Source: Streptococcus suis | GTDB taxonomy: Bacteria > Bacillota > Bacilli > Lactobacillales > Streptococcaceae | NCBI RefSeq assembly: GCF_024509555.1 | Contig: NZ_JAMWEL010000014.1 | Span: forward strand, 1 to 64,000 | DNA: 64,000 bases | Reading direction: 5' to 3' | Shown here: piece by piece, positions 55,209 to 64,000 of the stretch | Numbering within the stretch: position 1 is the stretch's first letter | How the letters are laid out: each line of letters starts with the position of its first letter | Program-made: the position numbers and the translations under genes | The notes under the pieces: model-generated | Told to the model about the DNA's origin: nothing | The model's database searches: none | The model's input: only the letters and a program-made list of their open reading frames with translations

Positions 55209-55880
55209 TTAATAGGTAGCCAAGCGTTTTTCCAAATGTACCTGTCCGACAGCATACAAGGTACAGATAACCCAATAAATAAGGGCCACACAGATGTAGA
55301 CGGTCATATAGTCCGACTTGGCTCCGCCGACTATCTTGGCCTTATTGAAAATCTCTGGCACCGTAATCATAGCTGTCAGAGAGGTACTTTTTACCATGTC
55401 TAAGAGAACATTGCTAAGGGGTGGAAGGGCAATGCGAAAAGCTTGAGGAATGATGATTTTTCGGTAAATCACATTGGTCCGCAAACCCAGGGAACGCGCC
55501 GCTTCCCATTGCCCCTTATCAATGGCCGAAAGAGATGCACGAATAATTTCAGAAATGTAGGCACTGGACATGGAGGTAAAGGCGATAATAGATGCGGAGA
55601 TGGCATCTAGTTGTAGCCCCATAAAGGGCAAGCCAAAATAGATGAAGAAAAGAAGAACCATGAGGGGAATGCCACGCATGAGAGAAATATGGGCCATAGC
55701 CAACCAACGCAAGGGTGCAAACTTAGACATCCGCATAAGGGCTACAAAAAATCCGCAGAAAGTCCCCAAGGCAAAACCAATTAGGGATAGGGATAAAGTG
55801 TAGGGAAGCCCCTCCAAAATCTGTGGAATAGCCTCTCTTGCAATATCTGCATTAAAAACTGCCTGCCAGTTAATATCCAT
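55209..55880 (-). CDS. Polar amino-acid ABC transporter permease
   Basis: A 223-residue inner-membrane protein with about five segments and the His/Glu/Gln-type permease motif (YISEIIRASLSAIDKGQWEAARSLGL near 108). It pairs with the substrate-binding lipoprotein 90 bp upstream. No ATPase gene is in the pair, so an ATPase is borrowed from another locus. Upstream AGGAGAAGA is well placed. Confidence 0.9.
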   Translation of the reverse strand: MDINWQAVFNADIAREAIPQILEGLPYTLSLSLIGFALGTFCGFFVALMRMSKFAPLRWLAMAHISLMRGIPLMVLLFFIYFGLPFMGLQLDAISASIIAFTSMSSAYISEIIRASLSAIDKGQWEAARSLGLRTNVIYRKIIIPQAFRIALPPLSNVLLDMVKSTSLTAMITVPEIFNKAKIVGGAKSDYMTVYICVALIYWVICTLYAVGQVHLEKRLATY

Positions 55881-55970
55881 ATCTTCTCCTCTTTCCTAAA
55901 AACCAGATAGACCTTGCCAGTCTGTGACTGACAAAGTCTATACAAGATGCATTTAATTTGTTACGAGGTC

Positions 55971-56846
55971 TTATTCAACTTCGATAACTGGCAACTCATC
56001 TGCATTTTCAACAGGAACTGTCAAATCTTGTCCTGCATAGTATTTCTCAGAAATTGCCTTCAAAGTTCCGTCAGCTTTCATTGCTTCAAGAGCTTCGTCA
56101 ATTTTTTCTTTCAAACTTGTGTCAGCCTTGCTCATGACAATACCTTGTTCAGTTGGATTGTATTTTGCATCACCCATTTTTACCTTGATGTCTGGGAAGT
56201 TGGCATTGACCCATTTGATGGCCATGACTTGTGTGTAGTAGTCGTTTGGAATGAAGTCTGTACGACCTGTTGATACATCACGCAAATAGACATCGTTGGT
56301 TACGTTGTCATAGATCACTGGCTCTGCACCTTGCTTTTCAGCAATTTTCATGTACTGAGTACCTGCGCCACCACCAGCTTTTTTACCAGTCCAGTCGCTC
56401 AAGTCAGCTGCTTCGATTCCTGATGAACCATCTTCACGGACGATGTAGCCACCAACTGAATACTTGTAAGGGATAGAGAAGTTATACTTTTCCTTACGTG
56501 CTTCTGTCATGTCAAAGTTGTTAACAGAAATATCAACCTTGCCACTATCCACAGCTGTAAAGGCTTCTGCCACACCGATTTCTTGGTATTCGATTTCCAA
56601 TTTCAAACGTTTACCAATTTCATTGATCATGTCAATTTCATAACCGACCAATTCTTTAGCATCGTTGTAGTAAGAAGTTGGGAAAAGGGTACCTGGTGTT
56701 GCAACCTTCAAGACACCTGCTTCTTGTACTTTTTCCCATTGAGTTTGTTCAGCAGAAGAACTGCTAGTATTAGAACTTGAGCTAGAACATGCTGCCAAGG
56801 TCAATGTAGAAACCAAGAGAGCTGTGGCCAAAACTTTTTTCAACAT
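55971..56846 (-). CDS. Polar amino-acid ABC transporter substrate-binding lipoprotein
   Basis: A 291-residue lipoprotein with signal MLKKVLATALLVSTLTLAAC and lipobox LAAC, a Ser-rich linker, and the family-3 binding fold (VGYEIDMINEIGKRLKLE near 70, AFTAVDSGKVDISVNNFDMT near 100, GIVMSKADTSLKEKIDEAL near 240). It binds the amino acid outside the membrane and delivers it to the permease that follows. The start at 56846 is preferred because AAAGGAG lies 8 bp upstream; the longer frame starts inside a hairpin. Confidence 0.92.
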   Translation of the reverse strand: MLKKVLATALLVSTLTLAACSSSSSNTSSSSAEQTQWEKVQEAGVLKVATPGTLFPTSYYNDAKELVGYEIDMINEIGKRLKLEIEYQEIGVAEAFTAVDSGKVDISVNNFDMTEARKEKYNFSIPYKYSVGGYIVREDGSSGIEAADLSDWTGKKAGGGAGTQYMKIAEKQGAEPVIYDNVTNDVYLRDVSTGRTDFIPNDYYTQVMAIKWVNANFPDIKVKMGDAKYNPTEQGIVMSKADTSLKEKIDEALEAMKADGTLKAISEKYYAGQDLTVPVENADELPVIEVE

Positions 56847-56968
56847 AAAACAATCTCCTTTGGAAGCCATAGCTTCCTTTTTACTTTTTCGGTGTTAACC
56901 CACCAACTTTTATAGGGTAACACTTTTGCAAGGATTTGGCAAGTATTTTATCTGAAAAATGAATTCCC

Positions 56969-58414
56969 TTACAAGTTGAGTAAACCTACTGCCTCCATTT
57001 GGTCTGCCAACTGCAAGAGTAAATCCTCTCGTCCCTTTGCTGCTGTGAATTGAACTCCGATTGGCAGGCCTTGTGGAGTCTTATAAGTTGGCAAACTGAT
57101 AGCCGGTTGACCGGTGATGTTTGCCTGCTGGGTAAAGGGAGTTAGGGCTAGGCTATCCTCGAACATTTGCCAGATCAAGTCCTGCTGCTCTTCCATTGCC
57201 AACTCCTGCATGTGCAACAAGCGGTCCAGCATCTCTTGCGAGTGAGTGAACTGGTCTAGCTTGGGAGCCACATCCGCCACGGTCGGCGTCAGAAGAAGGT
57301 CATAGTGCTGGTGGAAGTCCGCCATGGTGGCACTGTAGCGGTCCCAATCCTGCAAAACCTTGGAATAGAGCTTGGCTGGAACTGTCTGCCCGCTCTGGTA
57401 AATGGCCCAGGTCATGACCTCCATGTCATCAGGGGTCATAGGCCGACCCAGCCCCGCCTCAATCTCATCAAACATCTGGGCTGTTTCAACGCTGTTCATC
57501 AGGTAATAGGCCTGCATGACCTCAACACCGTCCAAGACAGGTCTTTGAAGTTCAGTAATCTGGTGCCCCAGTGCTTCTAACTGAGGCAGAAGGGACAAGA
57601 CAGCCTGTTTGGCATGAGCGGAAACCGGACTGCCAATCGGCGATTCCAGACTGTAGGCAATTTTCAGAGGTTTATCTTGCGGTGCAAGGAGACTCTGCTC
57701 AGGCAGAAGAGCCAGAGGAAAGGGGGCTTCCACCTGATAGGTCTGCAAGTGATAGAGGAGGTGCTTGGTATCGCGGATCGACTTGGTCAAGGCAAAGTTG
57801 CTGGAAGCTCCCTGCCAACCTCGATAAGAATTTGGTCCAACAGGAATGCGACCCCGACTGGGCTTGAGCCCAATCAAACCATTGAAGGAGGCGGGAATAC
57901 GGATTGAGCCTCCACCATCTGAAGCTGCCGCCAATGGTATCATGCCAGAAGCCACAGCAGCAGCAGCTCCGCCACTGGATCCACCTGCGTTGCGGCTCAG
58001 ATCTAGTGGCAACTTGACCGGACCATGTAGGCTAGAATCCGATATGTTCTTAAATCCAAACTCTGGCGTATTGGTCCGGCCCAAGACGATGAAACCCAGA
58101 TCCTTGAAAGCCTGAACCAACTTGTCTGTATGCCCCGCTCGGTAGTTCTGGAATAGACGAGAGCCCGCTGTTGACAAGTGCCCTTCTTCATTTTGCCCCA
58201 AATCTTTCAACAAAAGAGGGACGCCGCCAAAGGGCTTATCTTGAAAGTCCCCTGTTTCTGCTTCTTGCAGGGCTTGCTCGTATTGCTTGCTGACAACTGC
58301 ATTGATAGCAGGATTTTCCTCTTCTACTCGTTCAGTAGCTTCCGCTACCAATTCTCTAGCAGAAACCTGACCTGCTCGTACTGCCAGGGCCATTTCCGTC
58401 GCATCTTTCCACAT
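56969..58414 (-). CDS. Amidase (amidase-signature family)
   Basis: A 481-residue hydrolase with the Ser-cisSer-Lys triad of the amidase signature family: catalytic Lys in FGGVPLLLKDLGQ near 70, the signature RNAGGSSGGAAAAVASGMIPLAAASDGGGSIRIPA near 140-175 split over the two serines, and FNGLIGLKPSRGRIP. It is not GatA by context, since gatC and gatB are absent. No signal peptide. Acts on an unknown amide. Monocistronic between the amino-acid transporter and dnaJ. Confidence 0.88.
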   Translation of the reverse strand: MWKDATEMALAVRAGQVSARELVAEATERVEEENPAINAVVSKQYEQALQEAETGDFQDKPFGGVPLLLKDLGQNEEGHLSTAGSRLFQNYRAGHTDKLVQAFKDLGFIVLGRTNTPEFGFKNISDSSLHGPVKLPLDLSRNAGGSSGGAAAAVASGMIPLAAASDGGGSIRIPASFNGLIGLKPSRGRIPVGPNSYRGWQGASSNFALTKSIRDTKHLLYHLQTYQVEAPFPLALLPEQSLLAPQDKPLKIAYSLESPIGSPVSAHAKQAVLSLLPQLEALGHQITELQRPVLDGVEVMQAYYLMNSVETAQMFDEIEAGLGRPMTPDDMEVMTWAIYQSGQTVPAKLYSKVLQDWDRYSATMADFHQHYDLLLTPTVADVAPKLDQFTHSQEMLDRLLHMQELAMEEQQDLIWQMFEDSLALTPFTQQANITGQPAISLPTYKTPQGLPIGVQFTAAKGREDLLLQLADQMEAVGLLNL

Positions 58415-58458
58415 AGGCTTCTCCTTGTATTTTTTATTAGCTTATCATGAAAGTAAAA

Positions 58459-58484
58459 AATCAGCAAGCCAAGCTTACTGATTT
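58459..58484 (-). terminator. Terminator of the heat-shock operon
   Basis: AATCAGTAAGC/GCTTGCTGATT with a TTG loop and a T6 run on the minus strand, 22 bp past the dnaJ stop. Confidence 0.8.
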
Positions 58485-58506
58485 TGAGTATACCGATAAA
58501 AGCAAT

Positions 58507-59643
58507 TTACAGCTCATCAAAAGCATCTTTTACCTTGTCAAAGAATCCTTTTTTATGGGGTTTGACATCAATATTTCCTGCTGCTGCAAATTCTTTTAGG
58601 GCTGAACGTTGGCGGTCATTCAAGCCTGTAGGGGTAACAATGTTGACCGTCACATACTGGTCGCCAATTGCACCTCCGTTTATACTCGGTGCCCCCTTAC
58701 CTTTTAACCGGAAAGTCTTACCAGTCTGTGTTCCTTCAGGGATAACCATATCTACATCACCATGAACCGTTGGTACATGAACAGTATCACCAAGAGCAGC
58801 TTGGACAAAGTTAAGATCTAATTTGTAATAAATCGTCGTCCCCTCACGTTCAAACTTTTCTGAAGCCTGAACTTGGATAATAACATAAAGATCTCCATAA
58901 GGACCACCATTAAAACCAGCTTCTCCTTGACCTGCCAAACGGATACGTTGTCCGGTTTCAATACCAGCTGGCACCTTAACCGTTACCGTATGAGCTTGTT
59001 TTTCATGACCGGTTCCACGACAAGTTGTACATGGATCCTTAATTTGTTTACCACGACCATGACAGACATCACAGGTCATTTGACGGCGCATGGTACCAAG
59101 TGGTGTTTGCGTGTCCACATTGATAATCCCTGAACCGTGACAGCGTCCACAGGTTACTGGACTAGTACCAGGTTTGGTACCTGAACCCGTACAGGTCCGA
59201 CAGGTCGCTTCACGGTGATATGAAACTTCTTTTTCTGCACCGAAAATAGCTTCTTCAAACTTGAGATTGACACGGTATTGGAGGTCATCCCCTTGACGCG
59301 GAGCGTTAGGATTGCGGGTCGCACCGCCACCACCAAAGAAGCTTGAGAAGATGTCCTCAAAGCCACCGAAACCAGCTCCGTCGAAACCACCAAAGCCACC
59401 AGCTCCACCGCCGAAGCCTCCATTGGCACCAGCTGGACCAAATTGGTCATAGGCAGAACGCTTCTGCGGATCGCTCAAGGTCTCATATGCCTCTTGGACT
59501 TCCTTGTATTTATCCTCCGCACCCGGATCCTTATTAATATCTGGATGGTATTTCTTTGAAAGCTTGCGATAAGCCTTCTTAATCTCGTCTGGCGAAGCAT
59601 TCTTAGAAACCCCCAGACGATCGTAAAATTCTGTGTTGTTCAT
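58507..59643 (-). CDS. dnaJ: Chaperone DnaJ (Hsp40)
   Basis: Co-chaperone that hands unfolded clients to DnaK and stimulates its ATPase. The 378-residue protein has the J domain with HPD ([11 protein letters not shown] near 33), a Gly/Phe-rich linker (about 72-110), four CxxCxGxG zinc repeats ([32 protein letters not shown], about 148-210) and the C-terminal client domains. The ATG has no ribosome binding site and abuts the repeat-type leader at 59644-59774. A terminator and a small gene separate it from dnaK. Confidence 0.97.
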   Translation of the reverse strand: MNNTEFYDRLGVSKNASPDEIKKAYRKLSKKYHPDINKDPGAEDKYKEVQEAYETLSDPQKRSAYDQFGPAGANGGFGGGAGGFGGFDGAGFGGFEDIFSSFFGGGGATRNPNAPRQGDDLQYRVNLKFEEAIFGAEKEVSYHREATCRTCTGSGTKPGTSPVTCGRCHGSGIINVDTQTPLGTMRRQMTCDVCHGRGKQIKDPCTTCRGTGHEKQAHTVTVKVPAGIETGQRIRLAGQGEAGFNGGPYGDLYVIIQVQASEKFEREGTTIYYKLDLNFVQAALGDTVHVPTVHGDVDMVIPEGTQTGKTFRLKGKGAPSINGGAIGDQYVTVNIVTPTGLNDRQRSALKEFAAAGNIDVKPHKKGFFDKVKDAFDEL

Positions 59644-59774
59644 ATAAGATACTAAGGGTGTAAAGCGGACACAGCCAAAATAGGAGTTTTGACGCAGGAC
59701 CTCACCGTCCTAGGAAAAACTATCTTTTTGGCACAGTCCGTAGCCCGTGTTCGATTACGAACACTTTCCTTTCT
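59644..59774 (-). promoter_or_regulatory. Structured leader repeat upstream of dnaJ
   Basis: On the minus strand it begins AGAAAGGAA and ends CGCTTTACACCCTTAGTATCTTAT before the dnaJ ATG; compare the uvrA leader at 2748-2969. Inside are hairpins GTGTTCG/CGAACAC and AGGAC/GTCCT, and the pair CCAAAA/TTTTGG. There is no Shine-Dalgarno sequence. Confidence 0.5.
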
Positions 59775-59802
59775 GTAAAAGTTAGAAGGGTATTTACCCA
59801 AA

Positions 59803-59829
59803 AACAGAGGCTGGGTTACAACCTCTGTG
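59803..59829 (-). terminator. Terminator between the small gene and dnaJ
   Basis: ACAGAGG/CCTCTGT stem around an 11-base loop with TTTTTGGG after it on the minus strand. It should reduce heat-shock read-through into dnaJ. Confidence 0.65.
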
Positions 59830-59835
59830 AAAACA

Positions 59836-60114
59836 TTATAAGTGGCTCAAATCATCATTAATTGGATTTTCTTTTCCCTCTCCATTTTTCCAATAAATCG
59901 GAATTGATTTTAAACTGAAACCTAACTGTTCTTGAAGCAACTGATATTCTTTAGTACTCCAAGTTCCAATCGGTCTTGTAGGTCCAGATTTATAGGTAAT
60001 TAGGAGATAGGCTTTATCTTTTTCATCTGTTTCAAGACTAACCTCGTAAAAAGAAGTAAGATTACCACTCTGAGCATTTCCATTAGCTGGAGCTAAGTGA
60101 AAATCATATGCCAT
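59836..60114 (-). CDS. Hypothetical protein (92 residues) between dnaK and dnaJ
   Basis: A small protein I do not recognise. It reads MAYDFHLAPANGNAQSGNLT, has a beta-rich middle (YLLITYKSGPTRPIGTWS) and ends NPINDDLSHL. No membrane segment. AGGAGG precedes the ATG and it starts 20 bp after dnaK, so it belongs to the heat-shock transcript. A terminator follows it. In most streptococci I know of, dnaJ follows dnaK without this gene or with a different small one. Confidence 0.6.
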   Translation of the reverse strand: MAYDFHLAPANGNAQSGNLTSFYEVSLETDEKDKAYLLITYKSGPTRPIGTWSTKEYQLLQEQLGFSLKSIPIYWKNGEGKENPINDDLSHL

Positions 60115-60134
60115 TCCAATATCCTCCTTATTTC

Positions 60135-61970
<1,836 letters not shown>

Positions 61971-62040
61971 TTATTTTAGTTTTCTTTTATTCATTCATAG
62001 TTTACCGTCATTGCAGACGAGGTTTTTTCATAGTTTTCGA

Positions 62041-62074
62041 GTAACTCTTGTCGCTTTAGCGACCTTAGAGTTAC
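62041..62074 (-). other. Intercistronic hairpin between grpE and dnaK
   Basis: GTAACTCT-GTCGC pairs with GCGAC-AGAGTTAC (13 bp, small internal loop, TTTA end loop) inside the 226-bp gap between grpE and dnaK. No T-run follows on the minus strand. It may mark an RNA processing site or protect the dnaK message. The rest of the gap shows no gene. Confidence 0.55.
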
Positions 62075-62184
62075 CGACACAAAGTTTGCCCAAGAGCTAG
62101 GAGCCTCGCGACGAAGCGATTGGTTGCAAACTACTGTGCATGACATTTCGGTCAAGTTTTCTTTTTTGGGAAATAGCAGAGCGA

Positions 62185-62697
62185 CTACTCAGACACCACC
62201 ACCATAGCAGGTCTCAACAGACGTTCATGCAACTTGTAACCTTTTTGGAAGACTTGTGCGATGTGTTCTGCTGGGCAATCGTCTGTGGCTGGTACTGTTT
62301 GAATTGCCATGTGAAGATTTGGGTCAAAGACGTCTGTTGCGACTTCTTCCACCCCTTCTTCTTTAAGGGCTTGAATCAAGCTTTCTTGAACCATTTCCAA
62401 ACCTTTTTTGACATCTTCTGTCAAGCCTTCAACTTGAAGGGCACGTTCCAAGTTATCCAAGCTCGGCAAGATTTTCTTAGCCAAATCTTGCGAACGGTAA
62501 CGCTGAATAGTCTGGCGTTCCTCGTTGGCACGGCGTTGGATATTTTGCATTTCAGCGTGGGCACGAAGGTACTTGTTTTCAAATTCCTCTGCCCGCTCGT
62601 TTGCCAAATCCAATTCTGATTTTTCAGGTGTTTCCACAACTTCTTCTGTTGCTTCAACCTCTTCTACGATTTCTTCGTTTTTGATTTCTTCTGACAA
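62185..62697 (-). CDS. grpE: Nucleotide exchange factor GrpE
   Basis: Releases ADP from DnaK. The 170-residue protein has an acidic, disordered N-terminus (about 1-35), a long coiled coil (about 35-90) and the beta domain with [18 protein letters not shown] and [27 protein letters not shown]. Starts 12 bp after hrcA in the heat-shock operon. Confidence 0.97.
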   Translation of the reverse strand: MSEEIKNEEIVEEVEATEEVVETPEKSELDLANERAEEFENKYLRAHAEMQNIQRRANEERQTIQRYRSQDLAKKILPSLDNLERALQVEGLTEDVKKGLEMVQESLIQALKEEGVEEVATDVFDPNLHMAIQTVPATDDCPAEHIAQVFQKGYKLHERLLRPAMVVVSE

Positions 62698-62709
62698 AGC
62701 ATTCTCCTT

Positions 62710-63744
62710 CTAATTGACTTCGTAATGATTACTACTTAGATAACGGTAGTAATCGGTTAATTTCATAAATAGGACGCGGCTGATGATGTTAATCAAGCTC
62801 ATCTGCCTACGGTAGTCCATGTCAACAGGACCAAGCAAACTCATCTGGGCCATGCCCCGATAGGGGATTGGAAAGCGATGATGAATGATCGTCACATCTG
62901 CCAGTGCAGGGTCACTGTGTTCCGCCACGGAAATGCTGGTCTGCTGGTCTGTAGCCAAGCCCTGCCGCAACTCTGGTGCCAATAGCTGAGGACTATCCAA
63001 GAGTTGATAGGTGGCTAGATTGCCGTAAGTCAGAGAGGCGACTTTTCCACTGATGAAGACTGATTCTTGGAAAAGATTGGAAAAGATATAATCCATCAAA
63101 TCCAAGACATTGTCCGTCGTGGTGAAGTAACGTTGCACTACCTGGGGAATCTCCGTACGCAGCTTGTAATGGATTGCCAAGACCGTCTGCCCAACGAAGC
63201 GCTCATCAACTAAGCGTTTGAGCACCTCCAAGTCCCTAGCCAAAAAGTTTTTAGGAATGGCAAACTGGACAGTGACTGGTTTGGACTGGTCCAAAGTCAA
63301 GACTGCCAAGGCATCGTGGCTACTGAGTTGCACGATGTCAAAGGAAGTCAACTGCTGACTGGTCGGCTCCACATCTAAGATGACCGAGGTGTAGCCTGTC
63401 AAATCCGCTAGGACCTGACTTGCTCGCTCCAAGATGTCTTCCAGCTTGAAGGCTTCAAAGTCGAAGGCCTTGACCACCTGATAAACATCTTCTTCATCAA
63501 TGTGTTCCAGATTGAGCGAGTGGTTGACAAAGTATTGAAAACCAGCCCGACTAGGCATCCGTCCACTTGATGTGTGGGCCTTTTCTAGCAAACCCAACTG
63601 CTCCAGCTTAGCCATATCATTACGAATGGTAGCCGAGCTGGAAGCAATCATCTCCTGCAAGGCCTTAGAACCAACAGGCTCATGATGGCGCGTAAATAAT
63701 TCAACAATCAGATTCAAAATATCATTTTGACGTTGGGTAATCAT
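62710..63744 (-). CDS. hrcA: Heat-inducible transcription repressor HrcA
   Basis: Represses class I heat-shock genes by binding CIRCE; its activity depends on GroEL. The 344-residue protein has an N-terminal winged helix ([46 protein letters not shown]) and GAF-like domains after it. The start at 63744 has AAAGGAGCGG upstream; the frame 7 residues longer is less likely. It heads the operon and two CIRCE elements control its promoter, so it represses itself. Confidence 0.97.
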   Translation of the reverse strand: MITQRQNDILNLIVELFTRHHEPVGSKALQEMIASSSATIRNDMAKLEQLGLLEKAHTSSGRMPSRAGFQYFVNHSLNLEHIDEEDVYQVVKAFDFEAFKLEDILERASQVLADLTGYTSVILDVEPTSQQLTSFDIVQLSSHDALAVLTLDQSKPVTVQFAIPKNFLARDLEVLKRLVDERFVGQTVLAIHYKLRTEIPQVVQRYFTTTDNVLDLMDYIFSNLFQESVFISGKVASLTYGNLATYQLLDSPQLLAPELRQGLATDQQTSISVAEHSDPALADVTIIHHRFPIPYRGMAQMSLLGPVDMDYRRQMSLINIISRVLFMKLTDYYRYLSSNHYEVN

Positions 63745-63781
63745 CTCCGCTCCTTTCATGAACATGGTTGATTTCTTAGCG

Positions 63782-63808
63782 TTAGCACTCTTGTATGTCG
63801 AGTGCTAA
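63782..63808 (-). promoter_or_regulatory. CIRCE operator, start-proximal copy
   Basis: Perfect match to TTAGCACTC-N9-GAGTGCTAA at 63782-63808, between the -10 and the hrcA start, where it would lie in the 5' untranslated region. Confidence 0.95.
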
Positions 63809-63821
63809 ACTATATACTCTC

Positions 63822-63849
63822 ATTATACGCCGAAAAAATGGATTGTCAA
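63822..63849 (-). promoter_or_regulatory. hrcA operon promoter
   Basis: Minus strand: TTGACA (63844-63849), 16-bp spacer, TATAAT (63822-63827). Consensus vegetative promoter placed between the two CIRCE elements. Confidence 0.9.
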
Positions 63850-63866
63850 GAGAAAAAGACAAAAAA

Positions 63867-63893
63867 TTAGCACTCTTTTACCTAGAGTGCTAA
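63867..63893 (-). promoter_or_regulatory. CIRCE operator, upstream copy
   Basis: Second perfect TTAGCACTC-N9-GAGTGCTAA at 63867-63893, 17 bp upstream of the -35. With the other copy it brackets the promoter. The last 107 bases of the window beyond it show no gene that I can identify. Confidence 0.95.
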
Positions 63894-64000
63894 AAATCAG
63901 TCTGAGGACCTAGAATGGTGGATTGTCCAAATGATAAAAGTTCTTTTCCACAAATATTTTCGAATTACTTTTCTTCCTTCATATCAATTAAATTCCAAAA

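Noticed and set aside
56849-56877. Earlier ATG of the substrate-binding lipoprotein
   Set aside because: It would lie in a small hairpin and put eight polar residues before an otherwise perfect lipoprotein signal; the later ATG has the Shine-Dalgarno sequence.
57571-57907. Plus-strand frames inside the amidase gene
   Set aside because: Antisense to the conserved Gly/Ser amidase signature, whose GC-rich codons leave other frames open.

Overview
The window is a chromosomal segment of a low-GC Gram-positive coccus, almost certainly a Streptococcus and most like S. suis. This rests on gene content and order: mapZ-rlmL-rnpB-gpsB, recU-pbp1A, the hrcA-grpE-dnaK-dnaJ operon with two CIRCE elements, streptococcal families (DUF1129, DUF1912, DUF960, UPF0397), and a bgaC-PTS-galM locus like that of pneumococcus. 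Species assignment is inference.

Layout. 1-400: leader and three tandem promoters of an rRNA operon whose 16S gene lies just outside the left edge, on the minus strand. 500-2200: corA-like transporter and a DUF1129 membrane protein. 2200-2970: repeat-rich stretch with no credible gene, ending in the leader of uvrA. 5.8-18.6 kb: a defence island between uvrA and valS. 18.6-24.4 kb: valS and small genes behind a T-box leader, then galM. 24.5-29.9 kb: mannose-family PTS, GH35 beta-galactosidase and its divergent GntR regulator. 30.3-31.0 kb: an orphan GntR regulator. 31.5-34.7 kb: rlmCD, recX, a DUF402 phosphatase and DUF960. 34.8-35.35 kb: a tandem array of terminator-like units behind rpsR. 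35.3-45.4 kb: rpsF-ssb-rpsR, lplA, mapZ, rlmL, rnpB, gpsB, a DUF1273 gene, recU, pbp1A and rsmG. 45.5-55 kb: an ECF-transporter locus (UPF0397 S component, double ATPase, EcfT) separated by trhO, a 308-residue unknown protein and an mcrBC type IV restriction pair. 55.2-58.4 kb: amino-acid ABC genes and an amidase. 58.5-63.9 kb: the hrcA heat-shock operon.

The main candidate for an undescribed system is the closely packed minus-strand gene set 15651 to 5874: a C5-cytosine methyltransferase, a protein with two GHKL ATPase modules and a candidate phospho-accepting histidine, a receiver domain fused to a HEPN-like region with an RNSLAH (Rx4H) motif, a second C5-cytosine methyltransferase, a probable restriction endonuclease, and a primase-helicase with a PLD-like tail. 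It reads as DNA modification and restriction wired to a two-component-style switch whose output would be an RNase. I know no named system with this composition. An AIPR-family gene and a Fic gene lie just upstream in their own units, and an mcrBC pair lies 33 kb away. Four defence transcription units share a feature: an extended -10 promoter placed on or directly behind the terminator hairpin of the preceding gene.

All family calls come from reading motifs in the translations. No database search or folding program was run, so remote domain calls and RNA structures are provisional.
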